Shown: piece by piece, positions 20,731 to 27,954 of the stretch
How positions within the stretch are numbered: position 1 is the first letter of the stretch
Layout of the letters: every line of letters starts with the position of its first letter
DNA from: Kitasatospora sp. NBC_01246
Lineage (GTDB): Bacteria > Actinomycetota > Actinomycetes > Streptomycetales > Streptomycetaceae
Direction: 5' to 3'
Assembly: GCF_036226505.1 (NCBI RefSeq)
Contig: NZ_CP108484.1
Coordinates: forward strand, 8,031,501 to 8,095,500
Length of the DNA stretch: 64,000 bases
The notes under the pieces: generated by a model
Seen by the model: the letters and a program-made list of their open reading frames with translations, nothing else
Told to the model about the DNA's origin: nothing
Databases searched by the model: none
Made by a program: the position numbers and the translations under genes

Positions 20731-20736
20731 TACCAT
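20731..20736 (+). promoter_or_regulatory. -10 box of a probably leaderless promoter
   Basis: TACCAT followed by 7 bases and GTG 20744, with a C-run instead of a ribosome site between. Confidence 0.45.
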
Positions 20737-20743
20737 TCCCCCC

Positions 20744-21046
20744 GTGTCGGTCAACATAGAACTCGCCCTCTTCGTCGACGGCCTCACCGGCCGGGAGCAG
20801 GCGTGGGAGGTGGTGCACGCCCTCGCCGCCGTGCTGCGGGACGAGCGGATCGACGACGAGGTGCGGATCGGCGTGGGCGAGCTGGACGGGGAGTTCATCG
20901 TCTCGGGCGAGAGCGAGTACCCGCTGGTCATCACCCGCTTCTACGCCTGGCGGCCGGCGTTCGAGCGCGCCGTCACCGAGGCCGTCGGGAAGGTCGCGCC
21001 GCACGCCCGCCCGGCCGTCGAGTGGGGCTACCCGGACGAGCGCTGA
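20744..21046 (+). CDS. conserved hypothetical small protein
   Basis: 100 residues from GTG 20744 (VSVNIELALFVDGLTGREQAW). Compact and acidic, with an alternating strand/helix pattern and no signal or membrane segment. Aromatic-rich end (RFYAWRPAFERAVTEAVGK...WGYPDE). Not recognised. Good third-position GC and clean boundaries support it as a gene. Confidence 0.65.
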   Translation: MSVNIELALFVDGLTGREQAWEVVHALAAVLRDERIDDEVRIGVGELDGEFIVSGESEYPLVITRFYAWRPAFERAVTEAVGKVAPHARPAVEWGYPDER

Positions 21047-21117
21047 GCGGACGGGCACGGGCTGACACGCCCACGGACGGCGCAGAGTCCGGCGCCGCGC
21101 ACGGCCGGTCCGATAGG

Positions 21118-21166
21118 GATGGCTCGTCCATCGCCGATCCGCGATGGCTCCTCCCCCGCCGATCCG
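21118..21166. repeat. 24-bp imperfect tandem repeat (period 25)
   Basis: GATGGCTC...GCCGATCCG at 21118-21141 and 21143-21166, differing at a few central bases, immediately upstream of the ribosome site of the next small gene. Confidence 0.8.
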
Positions 21167-21178
21167 AAAGGCCGACCC

Positions 21179-21433
21179 ATGCTCCTGCTCAGCCCGATGC
21201 CGAAGCCGCTCCGCCACGCCGTCCGCGCGGCCGGTGCCGTCCTGCTGCTCGCCGCTCCGCTGCTGGCCGCCCACCCGGCGGCCGCCGAAGGCCCGAAGAC
21301 GCCCCAGGAGGCCGCCGTCTGCCGCGGCGTGGTGGGCACCCTGGTCGGCGGATCCCTGCTGTTCGGCCCGGGCGGCGTCAACGCGGTCTGCGCCGTCCAG
21401 CCCGAGAAGACCCCGGCCGACGACCTGTCCTGA
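21179..21433 (+). CDS. small secreted protein
   Basis: 84 residues from ATG 21179 (AAAGG 7 bases upstream). Residues 1-37 form a signal peptide ending in AHPAAAEG. The mature part of about 47 residues has two Cys (AVCRGVVGTLVGGSLLFGPGGVNAVCAV), likely a disulfide, around a Gly-rich hydrophobic core. This resembles the short chaplin-sized exported proteins but lacks a chaplin motif, so no family is assigned. Ends in a strong hairpin. Confidence 0.65.
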   Translation: MLLLSPMPKPLRHAVRAAGAVLLLAAPLLAAHPAAAEGPKTPQEAAVCRGVVGTLVGGSLLFGPGGVNAVCAVQPEKTPADDLS

Positions 21434-21452
21434 CCCCCGGCCCGGGGCCCGC

Positions 21453-21489
21453 CGCCGCAGCTCCGATACCGGGGTGCGGAGCTGCGGCG
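21453..21489 (+). terminator. transcription terminator hairpin
   Basis: A perfect 13-bp stem (21453-21465 with 21477-21489) around an 11-base loop, 20 bases after the small secreted protein gene. Confidence 0.75.
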
Positions 21490-21518
21490 ACGTCGTGGAT
21501 ACTGATCGCCGCGCAGGA

Positions 21519-21545
21519 GGGACGCCCTGGGTCTCTCGGCGTCCC
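21519..21545 (+). other. hairpin in the leader of the secreted beta-helix gene
   Basis: GGGACGCC (21519-21526) pairs with GGCGTCCC (21538-21545) around an 11-base loop, 45 bases before the TTG start. No conserved riboswitch core was recognised; it may simply stabilise the leader. Confidence 0.4.
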
Positions 21546-21589
21546 CTGGATCGGCGCGCCACCAGAACGTCACACCAGGGGGATCAACT

Positions 21590-24010
21590 TTGTCGTTCCA
21601 CCGTCGCGTTGGCATAGCCATCGCCGTCGCCTGCTCGGCCGGCGCGGGAACCGCGCTGCCTTCGGTCGCGCAGGCCGAGACCGCCGTGCTCTACGTGGAC
21701 AACAGCACCACCGCGCACTGCTCGGACGCCGGGGTCGGCACCCAGGCCCAGCCGTACTGCGGCATCCAGGCCGCCGCGGACGCGGCCCAGCCGGGGCAGA
21801 CCGTCCAGATCGCCCCGAACCGCACCTACCAGGGCATGATCACGGTCAGGCGCTCGGGCCTGCCCGGCAAGCCGATCGTCTTCAAGGCCGACATCCCCTA
21901 CAAGGTCCCGGCGACGAGCGTCGAGGTCGGTCAGCAGGACGGGCCGGACGCACCCGGCTACGGCTTCCTCATCTCGGGCGTGCACGACGTCACCGTGACG
22001 GGCCTGCAGATCATGGCCCCGCAGGAGGGCGTGCTCGTCAAGGACTCCGAGCGGATCGTCCTGGACCGCACCATCGTGGGCGCGGGAAGCGGCGGCGCGG
22101 CCCAGCCGGGCCCGGCAGTCCGGATCACCGGCCACAGCGCCGGCGTCACGGTGAGCCGCAGCCAGATCGCCTCGGCCGGCCCGATCGGCGTGGCGGTCGA
22201 GGCCGGGGTGACGGGCACCGTCCTCACCACCAACCTGGTGACCGAGACGGACGGCCGGGGCGTGCTGGTCACCGACGCCCCCGGCACCGTCGTGGTCGGC
22301 AACACCTTCGGGCGGAACTGCCTGAGCGACATCGAACTCGCGGGCAACTCCTCCGGCGCGACCGTCGAGAACAACGTGCTGGCGAAACGCCCGGCGGACT
22401 GGTGCGGCGGCGTACCGGTCTCCTCGGTCGCGCTGACGGTGTCGGCGGGCTCGACCCAGGGCACCAAGGTCGACTACAACAGCGTCCAGCCCGCGCCGGG
22501 CGCGGCCGCCTACGCGTGGGGCGGCACCTCCTACGCCACGGCGGCGGCCTTCCGGGCCACCGGCCAGGGCGCCCACGACAACGGGGCCGACCCGGGCTTC
22601 TCCCAGTCGACCTCGGACTACCGGCCGATCGCGGTCGAGGGTCTGACGGACGCCGCCGACGCCTCGGCGCCCGGCGCCCTGGACACCGACCTCTACGGCG
22701 ACCCGCGCGCCGACCACCCGAAGATCGCCAACACCGGTACCGGCAACGGCTACCAGGACCGCGGCGCCGTGGAACTGCAGGACACCATGAGCGTCATGGT
22801 GTCGGCGCTGCCCTACTCGACCACCGGGCACCCGCTGAACGCCCGGGCCACGGTCTGGTACACCCCCGGCTGGGCACCGGTCGGCGCCACCCTGGACTTC
22901 GGTGACGGCACCGCGCCGGTCCCGGTGAACTCGGGCAACATCACGATCGATCACGACTACCCGGCCGGCGGCAGTTACACGCTGACGCTCACCGCGACCA
23001 GCGAGACCGGCCTGGTCCGCACCTCCACCGGGACGGTGAAGCTGGCCCCGGTGGGCGAGCTCCGCCCGTCCTTCGGGGTGTACCAGCCCGATCGCACCGT
23101 CGCCCGGGTCACCGTCACGGACCGGACCGTCAGCCCCTGGCCGGTGGCCCGCTACGTCATCGACTTCGGTGACGGCACGGCCCCGGCCGTCAGCGAGGGA
23201 CCGACCCCGCCGAGCGGTGTCACCCACGACTACGGCGTGGCCGGCACGTACACCGTCACCGAGACCGTCGTCGACGACCACGGCCGGACCGGCAGCACCG
23301 GGACCCAGCTGTACGTCGCCGGTCCGCAGGCCGGCGTGCCGTTCGCCGGCTACTTCGGCGGCCCCACCAGCCACGTCGGGCTCTTCGACAAGGGCCGTTG
23401 GGCGCTCTCCTACCAGAAGGCCTCCGGCCAGGCGAACCTGGTCTGGAGCCTCGGGGACCCGGGGGATGTTCCGGTGGTCGGCGCCTGGGACAACACCTGC
23501 CAGTGCCAGTCCGGGATCTACCGTCCGAGCACGGGCACCTTCGCCCTGCAGCACTCCGACAAGTCCGTCTCCACGGTCCAGTTCGGGGAGCCGGGCGACC
23601 TCCCGGTGGTCGGTGCCTGGGACCACAACGGCCACGACCAGCTGGCCATCTTCCGTCCGAGCACCAGCACCCTCGCGGTGCGGCACGACAACGGCAGCGT
23701 CTCCACCATGGGCTTCGGCGACCAGGGCGACCTTCCGGTGGTGGGTGACTGGGACGGCGTGCACCACGCCCAGTTCGGCGTCTTCCGCCCCGGGCGGAAC
23801 GAGGGCGACCCGAACCTGTTCATCCTGCGGCACGACGACGGCAGCGTCTCCACCGCCGCCTACGGCGTCAAGGGCGACCTTCCGGTGGTCGGCGACTGGC
23901 TGGGCCGGGGCCGGACGACCTTCGGGATCTTCCGTCCGAGCAGCCACGTCTTCGCCCTGAGCAACGCCTACGGCGGGCAGGGCGACTCGGTCTTCACGAT
24001 CTACGGCTGA
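21590..24010 (+). CDS. large secreted protein: parallel beta-helix, two PKD domains, VCBS-like repeats
   Basis: 806 residues from TTG 21590. The rare start is supported by AGGGGG (21577-21582) and a signal peptide right after it (GIAIAVACSAGAGTALPSVAQA). Residues ~35-370 are right-handed beta-helix repeats (LTTNLVTETDGRGVLVTDAPGTVVVGN and similar). Two PKD domains follow, each with DFGDGTAP and a HDY-S/T-Y-T-V/L-T strand. The last 230 residues are five repeats of GDxPVVGxWDxxxxxxxGIFRPS, as in FG-GAP/VCBS propellers. Probably an extracellular polysaccharide-binding or -cleaving protein; no catalytic residue can be named. Confidence 0.85.
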   Translation: MSFHRRVGIAIAVACSAGAGTALPSVAQAETAVLYVDNSTTAHCSDAGVGTQAQPYCGIQAAADAAQPGQTVQIAPNRTYQGMITVRRSGLPGKPIVFKADIPYKVPATSVEVGQQDGPDAPGYGFLISGVHDVTVTGLQIMAPQEGVLVKDSERIVLDRTIVGAGSGGAAQPGPAVRITGHSAGVTVSRSQIASAGPIGVAVEAGVTGTVLTTNLVTETDGRGVLVTDAPGTVVVGNTFGRNCLSDIELAGNSSGATVENNVLAKRPADWCGGVPVSSVALTVSAGSTQGTKVDYNSVQPAPGAAAYAWGGTSYATAAAFRATGQGAHDNGADPGFSQSTSDYRPIAVEGLTDAADASAPGALDTDLYGDPRADHPKIANTGTGNGYQDRGAVELQDTMSVMVSALPYSTTGHPLNARATVWYTPGWAPVGATLDFGDGTAPVPVNSGNITIDHDYPAGGSYTLTLTATSETGLVRTSTGTVKLAPVGELRPSFGVYQPDRTVARVTVTDRTVSPWPVARYVIDFGDGTAPAVSEGPTPPSGVTHDYGVAGTYTVTETVVDDHGRTGSTGTQLYVAGPQAGVPFAGYFGGPTSHVGLFDKGRWALSYQKASGQANLVWSLGDPGDVPVVGAWDNTCQCQSGIYRPSTGTFALQHSDKSVSTVQFGEPGDLPVVGAWDHNGHDQLAIFRPSTSTLAVRHDNGSVSTMGFGDQGDLPVVGDWDGVHHAQFGVFRPGRNEGDPNLFILRHDDGSVSTAAYGVKGDLPVVGDWLGRGRTTFGIFRPSSHVFALSNAYGGQGDSVFTIYG

Positions 24011-24022
24011 TCCGGGCAGGGC

Positions 24023-24071
24023 CGGCGGAGGGCCGGGGCGCGCAGCGACCGCGTGCCCCGGCCCTCCGCCG
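24023..24071. terminator. strong bidirectional terminator
   Basis: A perfect 17-bp stem (24023-24039 with 24055-24071), extendable to about 21 bp with one G-U pair, followed by TTT, between convergent genes. Confidence 0.85.
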
Positions 24072-24088
24072 TTTCGACGGCCGGCGCC

Positions 24089-25015
24089 TCACCCGGTGGG
24101 CCCGGGCTGTGCCGGGCCGAACGGTGCGGCGAGTGAGCTGAGTTCGGAGAGTTCGGTGAGTTCGGCCGGGGTGAGGGTGAGGTCGGCGGCCGCGGCGGAG
24201 TCGCGGATGCTGGCGGACCGGCGGGCGCCCGGGATCGGGACGACGGCGGGGGACAGTGCGAGCAGCCAGGCCAGGCCGATCCGCTGGGGCGAGACGCCCC
24301 GCTCGGCGGCGATCCGGTGGAACGCGCCGGACGTGACGGCGACGTCGTCGGGGCCGTCGAGGACGCTGCGCGACAGCCCGCCGAGCGGACTCCACGGCAG
24401 GAAGGCCAGCCCCAGGCGCTCGCAGAGCCGCAGCTCCGGCTCGGCGCGGCGGACGGCGGGGGAGAAGCGGTTCTGCACCGAGACCAGGCCGGCGCCCAGG
24501 ATGTCCCGCGCGACCAGGATCTGCCCCTCGTCGACGTTGGAGATCCCCGCGGCCCGGATCTTCCCGGCATCCAGCAGCTCGCGCAGGGCGCCCACCGACT
24601 CGGCCCACGGCACCCGGGGGTCGGGCTTGTGCAGCTGGTAGAGGTCGATCGCCGCCACGCCCAGGCGCCGCAGCGAGCCCTCGCAGGCCTGCCGCAGCCG
24701 GTCCGGGCGGCCGTCGACCGTCCAGGAGCCGTCACCGGGCCGGCCGCGCCCGCCCTTGGTGGCGACCAGCACGGCGGCGCGGTCGGCGGCGGTCCGGCTC
24801 GCCAGCGCGCGGGCCACCAGCCTTTCGTTGTGGCCGAGTTCGCCGGCGTGCCAGTGGTAGGAGTCGGCGGTGTCGATCAGGGTGACCCCGGCGTCGAGCG
24901 CGCTGTGCAGGGTGGCCAGGGCGGAGGCCTCGTCCGGGCGGCCCTCGACGGAGAGCGGCATCGCGCCCAGCCCGATCGCGCCGACGGCCGCGGCGCCGAT
25001 GGTGCGCTGTCGCAC
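24089..25015 (-). CDS. aldo/keto reductase
   Basis: 308 residues from GTG 25015. The catalytic tetrad is in place: Asp and Tyr in LIDTADSYHWH, Lys in VATKGGRG, His in YQLHKPD. The NADPH-binding end reads VPIPGARRSASIRDS. Member of the AKR family of the YajO/general-oxidoreductase type; substrate unknown. Starts one base after the stop of the epimerase gene, so the two are translationally coupled, and both are divergent from a LysR gene. Confidence 0.92.
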   Translation of the reverse strand: MRQRTIGAAAVGAIGLGAMPLSVEGRPDEASALATLHSALDAGVTLIDTADSYHWHAGELGHNERLVARALASRTAADRAAVLVATKGGRGRPGDGSWTVDGRPDRLRQACEGSLRRLGVAAIDLYQLHKPDPRVPWAESVGALRELLDAGKIRAAGISNVDEGQILVARDILGAGLVSVQNRFSPAVRRAEPELRLCERLGLAFLPWSPLGGLSRSVLDGPDDVAVTSGAFHRIAAERGVSPQRIGLAWLLALSPAVVPIPGARRSASIRDSAAAADLTLTPAELTELSELSSLAAPFGPAQPGPTG

Positions 25016-25016
25016 G

Positions 25017-25964
25017 TCACACCTCCCTCGGGGAGAGGGCGGCGGCGTCCGCCACGGCGCCCGGCAGCCAGTCGGCCAGCGGGGAGAACCGCAGGCCGAG
25101 CGCGACGGCGCGCCGGTCGTCCATCGGGTACCAGCGGTCGAAGGAGAACGGCGAGGCGTCCTCGCCGGCCGTCACCCGGTAGCGGGCGGTGGTCCCCAGC
25201 CGGTCGGCGATCAGCTCGCAGAGCCGGACCACGTCGAGCGCGTCCGGCGAGCACGCGTTCACCGGACCGGCGTCGTCGGAGGCCGCCGACCGCACCAGCG
25301 CGGCGGCGATCTCCTCGTGGTGGACGAAGGACGTGGGCCGCGGCCTCGCGTGCACCGCGACCGGCCGCCCGGCCGCGATCAGCTCCGTGTAGTGCGCCAG
25401 CCGGCCGGTGAAGTCCCGCGCCCCGCCGCCCAGGACGTGGGCGCTGCGCACGCTCGCCCAGGAGAACGGCGGATCCTGCGCGAGCACCGCCTCGGCCTGC
25501 CGCTTCCCCTCGGCGTACCCGGTCGCCTCGTCGGTGCGCCGGGCGAGCGCCGCCGGATCGTGCCACGGCAGCTCCGACGGGACGGCCCGGAGCGGGTCGA
25601 CGGCGGACTCGGGCACCGGAACTCCCTCGGTGGTGCGCACCAGGGGCGAGGTGGCCGGGTCGTACACCTCCATCGTCGAGGTCATCACGTACCGGCCGGT
25701 GCGGCCGGCGAACACCCGGCGGGCGACGGCCGCCTGGACGGGGGTGTAGAGCACCTGGTCGATCACCGCGTCGAAGTCGCGGCCGCCGAGCGCGGCGGCC
25801 AGCCCGGTCTCGTCGGACCGGTCGGCGCGGACGTGGTCGACCCCGGGCGGCGGCGGGGTCGAGCCGCGGTTGACGAGGGTGACGCGGGTACCGGAGTCCC
25901 GTAGCAGGGTGACCAGGTGCAGGCCGAAGTACCGGCTTCCGCCGATGACGCAGACGTTTCGCAT
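25017..25964 (-). CDS. NAD-dependent epimerase/dehydratase (extended SDR)
   Basis: 315 residues from ATG 25964. Rossmann start VCVIGGSRYFGLHLV (GGxxxxG). Catalytic Thr/Ser-Tyr-Lys reads TSTMEVYD ... TGYAEGKRQAE (YxxxK). Later SFVHHEEIAAALV is the usual C-terminal substrate-domain motif. Substrate not predictable, but related extended SDRs act on sugar nucleotides or isoflavone-type compounds. Operon with the aldo/keto reductase. Confidence 0.88.
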   Translation of the reverse strand: MRNVCVIGGSRYFGLHLVTLLRDSGTRVTLVNRGSTPPPPGVDHVRADRSDETGLAAALGGRDFDAVIDQVLYTPVQAAVARRVFAGRTGRYVMTSTMEVYDPATSPLVRTTEGVPVPESAVDPLRAVPSELPWHDPAALARRTDEATGYAEGKRQAEAVLAQDPPFSWASVRSAHVLGGGARDFTGRLAHYTELIAAGRPVAVHARPRPTSFVHHEEIAAALVRSAASDDAGPVNACSPDALDVVRLCELIADRLGTTARYRVTAGEDASPFSFDRWYPMDDRRAVALGLRFSPLADWLPGAVADAAALSPREV

Positions 25965-26007
25965 GCCCCCACTCTGCTGCCGTACCGTCATCAGCGGAAC
26001 TACCGAC

Positions 26008-26029
26008 CTGCTGAACGAGTCATCAGCAG
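26008..26029. promoter_or_regulatory. LysR-type operator between divergent genes
   Basis: CTGCTGA-N8-TCAGCAG, a perfect 7-bp inverted repeat. A degraded copy (CTGCTGC ... TCAGCGG, 25974-25997) lies 34 bp away, about three helical turns, covering the epimerase promoter side. Confidence 0.6.
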
Positions 26030-26051
26030 AGCTGTCGACCGAGGGAGCGCG

Positions 26052-26972
26052 ATGATCGACGTACGGAGGCTCGGCGTGCTGCGGGCGGTCGCCGAGCACG
26101 GGAGCTTCAACCGGGCGGCCACCGCCCTGCGGCTCACGCCGTCCGCGGTGTCCCAGCAGGTCGCCGCGTTGGAGCGGGGCCTGGGCACGGCGGTCGTGGA
26201 GCGTTCCACCCGGGGTGTGCGGCTCACCGAGGCCGGACAGCTGCTGGTGGAGGCGGCCACCGCGGTCGCCGCCGAACTGCGCCACGCGCAGGAGCAGATC
26301 GGCCGGCTGGGCGCGGCCCGGCCCCGGCTCACCCTCGCCACCTTCACCAGCGGCGGGCGGCACCTCCTGCCGGCGGCGCTGACCCGGTTCGCCGCCGACC
26401 ACCCGGAGGTCGAACTGCGCATCCTGGAACGGGAGCCCGAGGACAGCCTGCCGATGGTGCGCGAGGGGGTGGCCGACCTCGCGCTCGCCTACCACTTCGA
26501 CGGCCCCCTGCCGGTGCTCCCCGGAGACCGCTCCGGCCTCGACTGGACCCCGCTGATGGACGATCCGCTCTCGGTGGTGCTGCCCGACGGGCACCGGCTG
26601 GCCGGTCGCGAGGCCCTGGACCTCGCCGAACTCGCCGAGGAACGCTGGGTGCTGGGCTGCCTGAAGACCGAGACCTTCCTGCGCCGGTACGCGGCCGTGG
26701 CCGGCTTCGAACTGCGCGTGGCGGGTTCCACGACCGACTACTTCTTCGCCCGCACCCTGGTCGCGGCCGGGGTCGGCGTCTCGCTGGTCCCGTCCGTCGC
26801 GCTCGACCCGGTGCTGCCCGGCACCCGGGTGGTGCCGGTGGTGGCGCCCCGCCCCGCCCGGCACTTCGGGATCGCCGTCGCCCGGGGCCGGCGCCCGTCG
26901 CCGTACGCCGAGTCGCTGGCCGCGCTGCTCCGGGAGGGGGCCGCGGCGGGCGGGCGCGGGGTCCGGGGCTGA
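26052..26972 (+). CDS. LysR family transcriptional regulator
   Basis: 306 residues from ATG 26052 with GAGGGAG upstream. N-terminal HTH (LGVLRAVAEHGSFNRAATALRLTPSAVSQQVAALERGLG) and an effector domain of the type with GVGVSLVPSVAL near the end. It is divergent from the epimerase/aldo-keto reductase pair, with a palindrome between them, so it most likely controls those genes. Confidence 0.9.
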   Translation: MIDVRRLGVLRAVAEHGSFNRAATALRLTPSAVSQQVAALERGLGTAVVERSTRGVRLTEAGQLLVEAATAVAAELRHAQEQIGRLGAARPRLTLATFTSGGRHLLPAALTRFAADHPEVELRILEREPEDSLPMVREGVADLALAYHFDGPLPVLPGDRSGLDWTPLMDDPLSVVLPDGHRLAGREALDLAELAEERWVLGCLKTETFLRRYAAVAGFELRVAGSTTDYFFARTLVAAGVGVSLVPSVALDPVLPGTRVVPVVAPRPARHFGIAVARGRRPSPYAESLAALLREGAAAGGRGVRG

Positions 26973-26992
26973 CCGACCGGATGAGGCTGACG

Positions 26993-27017
26993 GGGCCGAC
27001 CGGGCCGACCGGGCCGT
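26993..27017. repeat. 9-bp tandem repeat GGGCCGACC x2.6 after the LysR stop
   Basis: Copies at 26993-27001 and 27002-27010, then GGGCCGTT. It starts 20 bases after the stop codon. The remaining gap to 27188 holds a hairpin (AAGTCGCC/GGCGACTT, 27100-27124) and no gene. Confidence 0.8.
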
Positions 27018-27188
27018 TCGGAGCTGTCCGGACGGCCCGGGCGCACGTTCGGCGCGCGGGCGTCCGTGCGCCGGGTTTCCGGCCGCCCGAGTACGGTTCA
27101 AGTCGCCCGTCCGTCCGGCGACTTACCCGCAGGTGAAGAGTTGGATCAGGCCTTCCGGTGCCGCTCCGTGCCTGGTCACACTGTTGTC

Positions 27189-27581
27189 ATGACCCGCACT
27201 CTACGCGCGTGGAAGACGCGCGCCGCCGCCGTCACCGTCGTCGCCCTGCTGACCCTCGCCCCTGCCGTGACCGCCACCGAGGCCCACGCCACCGTGAGCG
27301 GCTCGGTGTGCCTCTCCGCGCTGCCGGCCGAGGCCGACCACACCCTCGACCTCATCGCGAGCAACGGCCCGTTCCCGTACTCCCAGGACGGCGTCGTCTT
27401 CCAGAACCGCGAGCGCGTCCTGCCGAGCAGGTCCACCGGCTACTACCACGAGTACACCGTGGTGACCCCCGGCTCGCCCACCCGCGGCGCCCGCCGCATC
27501 GTCACCGGCCAGGCGTACCGGGAGGACTACTACACCGGCGACCACTACGCGACCTTTCGGCTGATCAAGTTCACCTGCTGA
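27189..27581 (+). CDS. secreted guanyl-specific ribonuclease, RNase Sa type
   Basis: 130 residues from ATG 27189. Signal peptide about 1-33. The mature part is a close relative of RNase Sa; with an offset of 34 residues every key position fits: Cys41-Cys130 disulfide (Sa 7-96), Glu88 (Sa 54) in HEYTV, Arg99 and Arg103 (Sa 65 and 69) in RGARR, His119 (Sa 85) in GDHYATF. It cleaves single-stranded RNA after guanosine outside the cell. No barstar-like inhibitor gene was seen nearby. There is no clear ribosome site; a GTG at 27171 is in frame. Confidence 0.95.
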   Translation: MTRTLRAWKTRAAAVTVVALLTLAPAVTATEAHATVSGSVCLSALPAEADHTLDLIASNGPFPYSQDGVVFQNRERVLPSRSTGYYHEYTVVTPGSPTRGARRIVTGQAYREDYYTGDHYATFRLIKFTC

Positions 27582-27606
27582 CCTGCTGACCTGCTGACCT
27601 GCTCAC
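27575..27606. repeat. 8-bp tandem repeat CTGCTGAC x3.75 over the RNase stop codon
   Basis: The first unit holds the TGA stop (27579-27581); the fourth is CTGCTCAC. Each unit re-creates a CTGAC context. Confidence 0.95.
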
Positions 27607-27900
27607 CCTGCTGACCGGCCCCTCACCCCGCTCCGCCGCCCTGCCCGGCCCCCGACGGACCCGTCGGGGGCCGGCCTGGTGGGCGCGCCCGGCCACCCGC
27701 CGCGCTCCGGCGCACGCCGGCCGCCGGCCCGGTTGTCGGCGATGATCCGCCGGAACACCGCCCCGAGGGCGGGCTCGTCGAACTCCTCGCCCTCGCGGAC
27801 GGCGACCGTACGCGCGGTCGTGTCGTCGTGGCCGCCGGTGGTGGTCCCGCGCGGATCGGTCCCGTAGCCGGCCGTGGCGAAGCTCCTGCTGCCGCGGACG
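27603..27900 (-). pseudogene. possible gene remnant without a start codon
   Basis: One minus frame is open for about 100 codons, ends at a TGA (27603-27605), and has about 96% third-position GC with normal-looking protein (GYGTDPRGTTTGGHDD, TVAVREGEEFDEPALG, AVFRRIIADNRA). No ATG, GTG or TTG begins it except an internal GTG. It crosses a terminator-like hairpin near its end. It could be a broken gene or chance; not recognised. Confidence 0.25.
27645..27674. terminator. terminator hairpin
   Basis: A perfect 14-bp stem (27645-27658 with 27661-27674) with a 2-base loop, downstream of the RNase gene and facing the end of the prolyl oligopeptidase gene. Confidence 0.75.
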
Positions 27901-27954
27901 GGCCCGTCGTCGCGGGAGCGACGCCCGGGGTGAGCCGCGCTGCGGCCCCCCGGG

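Noticed and set aside
21455..21589. Leader hairpins as a riboswitch (c-di-AMP or other) before the secreted beta-helix gene
   Set aside because: The first hairpin is a terminator for the preceding gene and no conserved riboswitch core sequence is visible in the rest.
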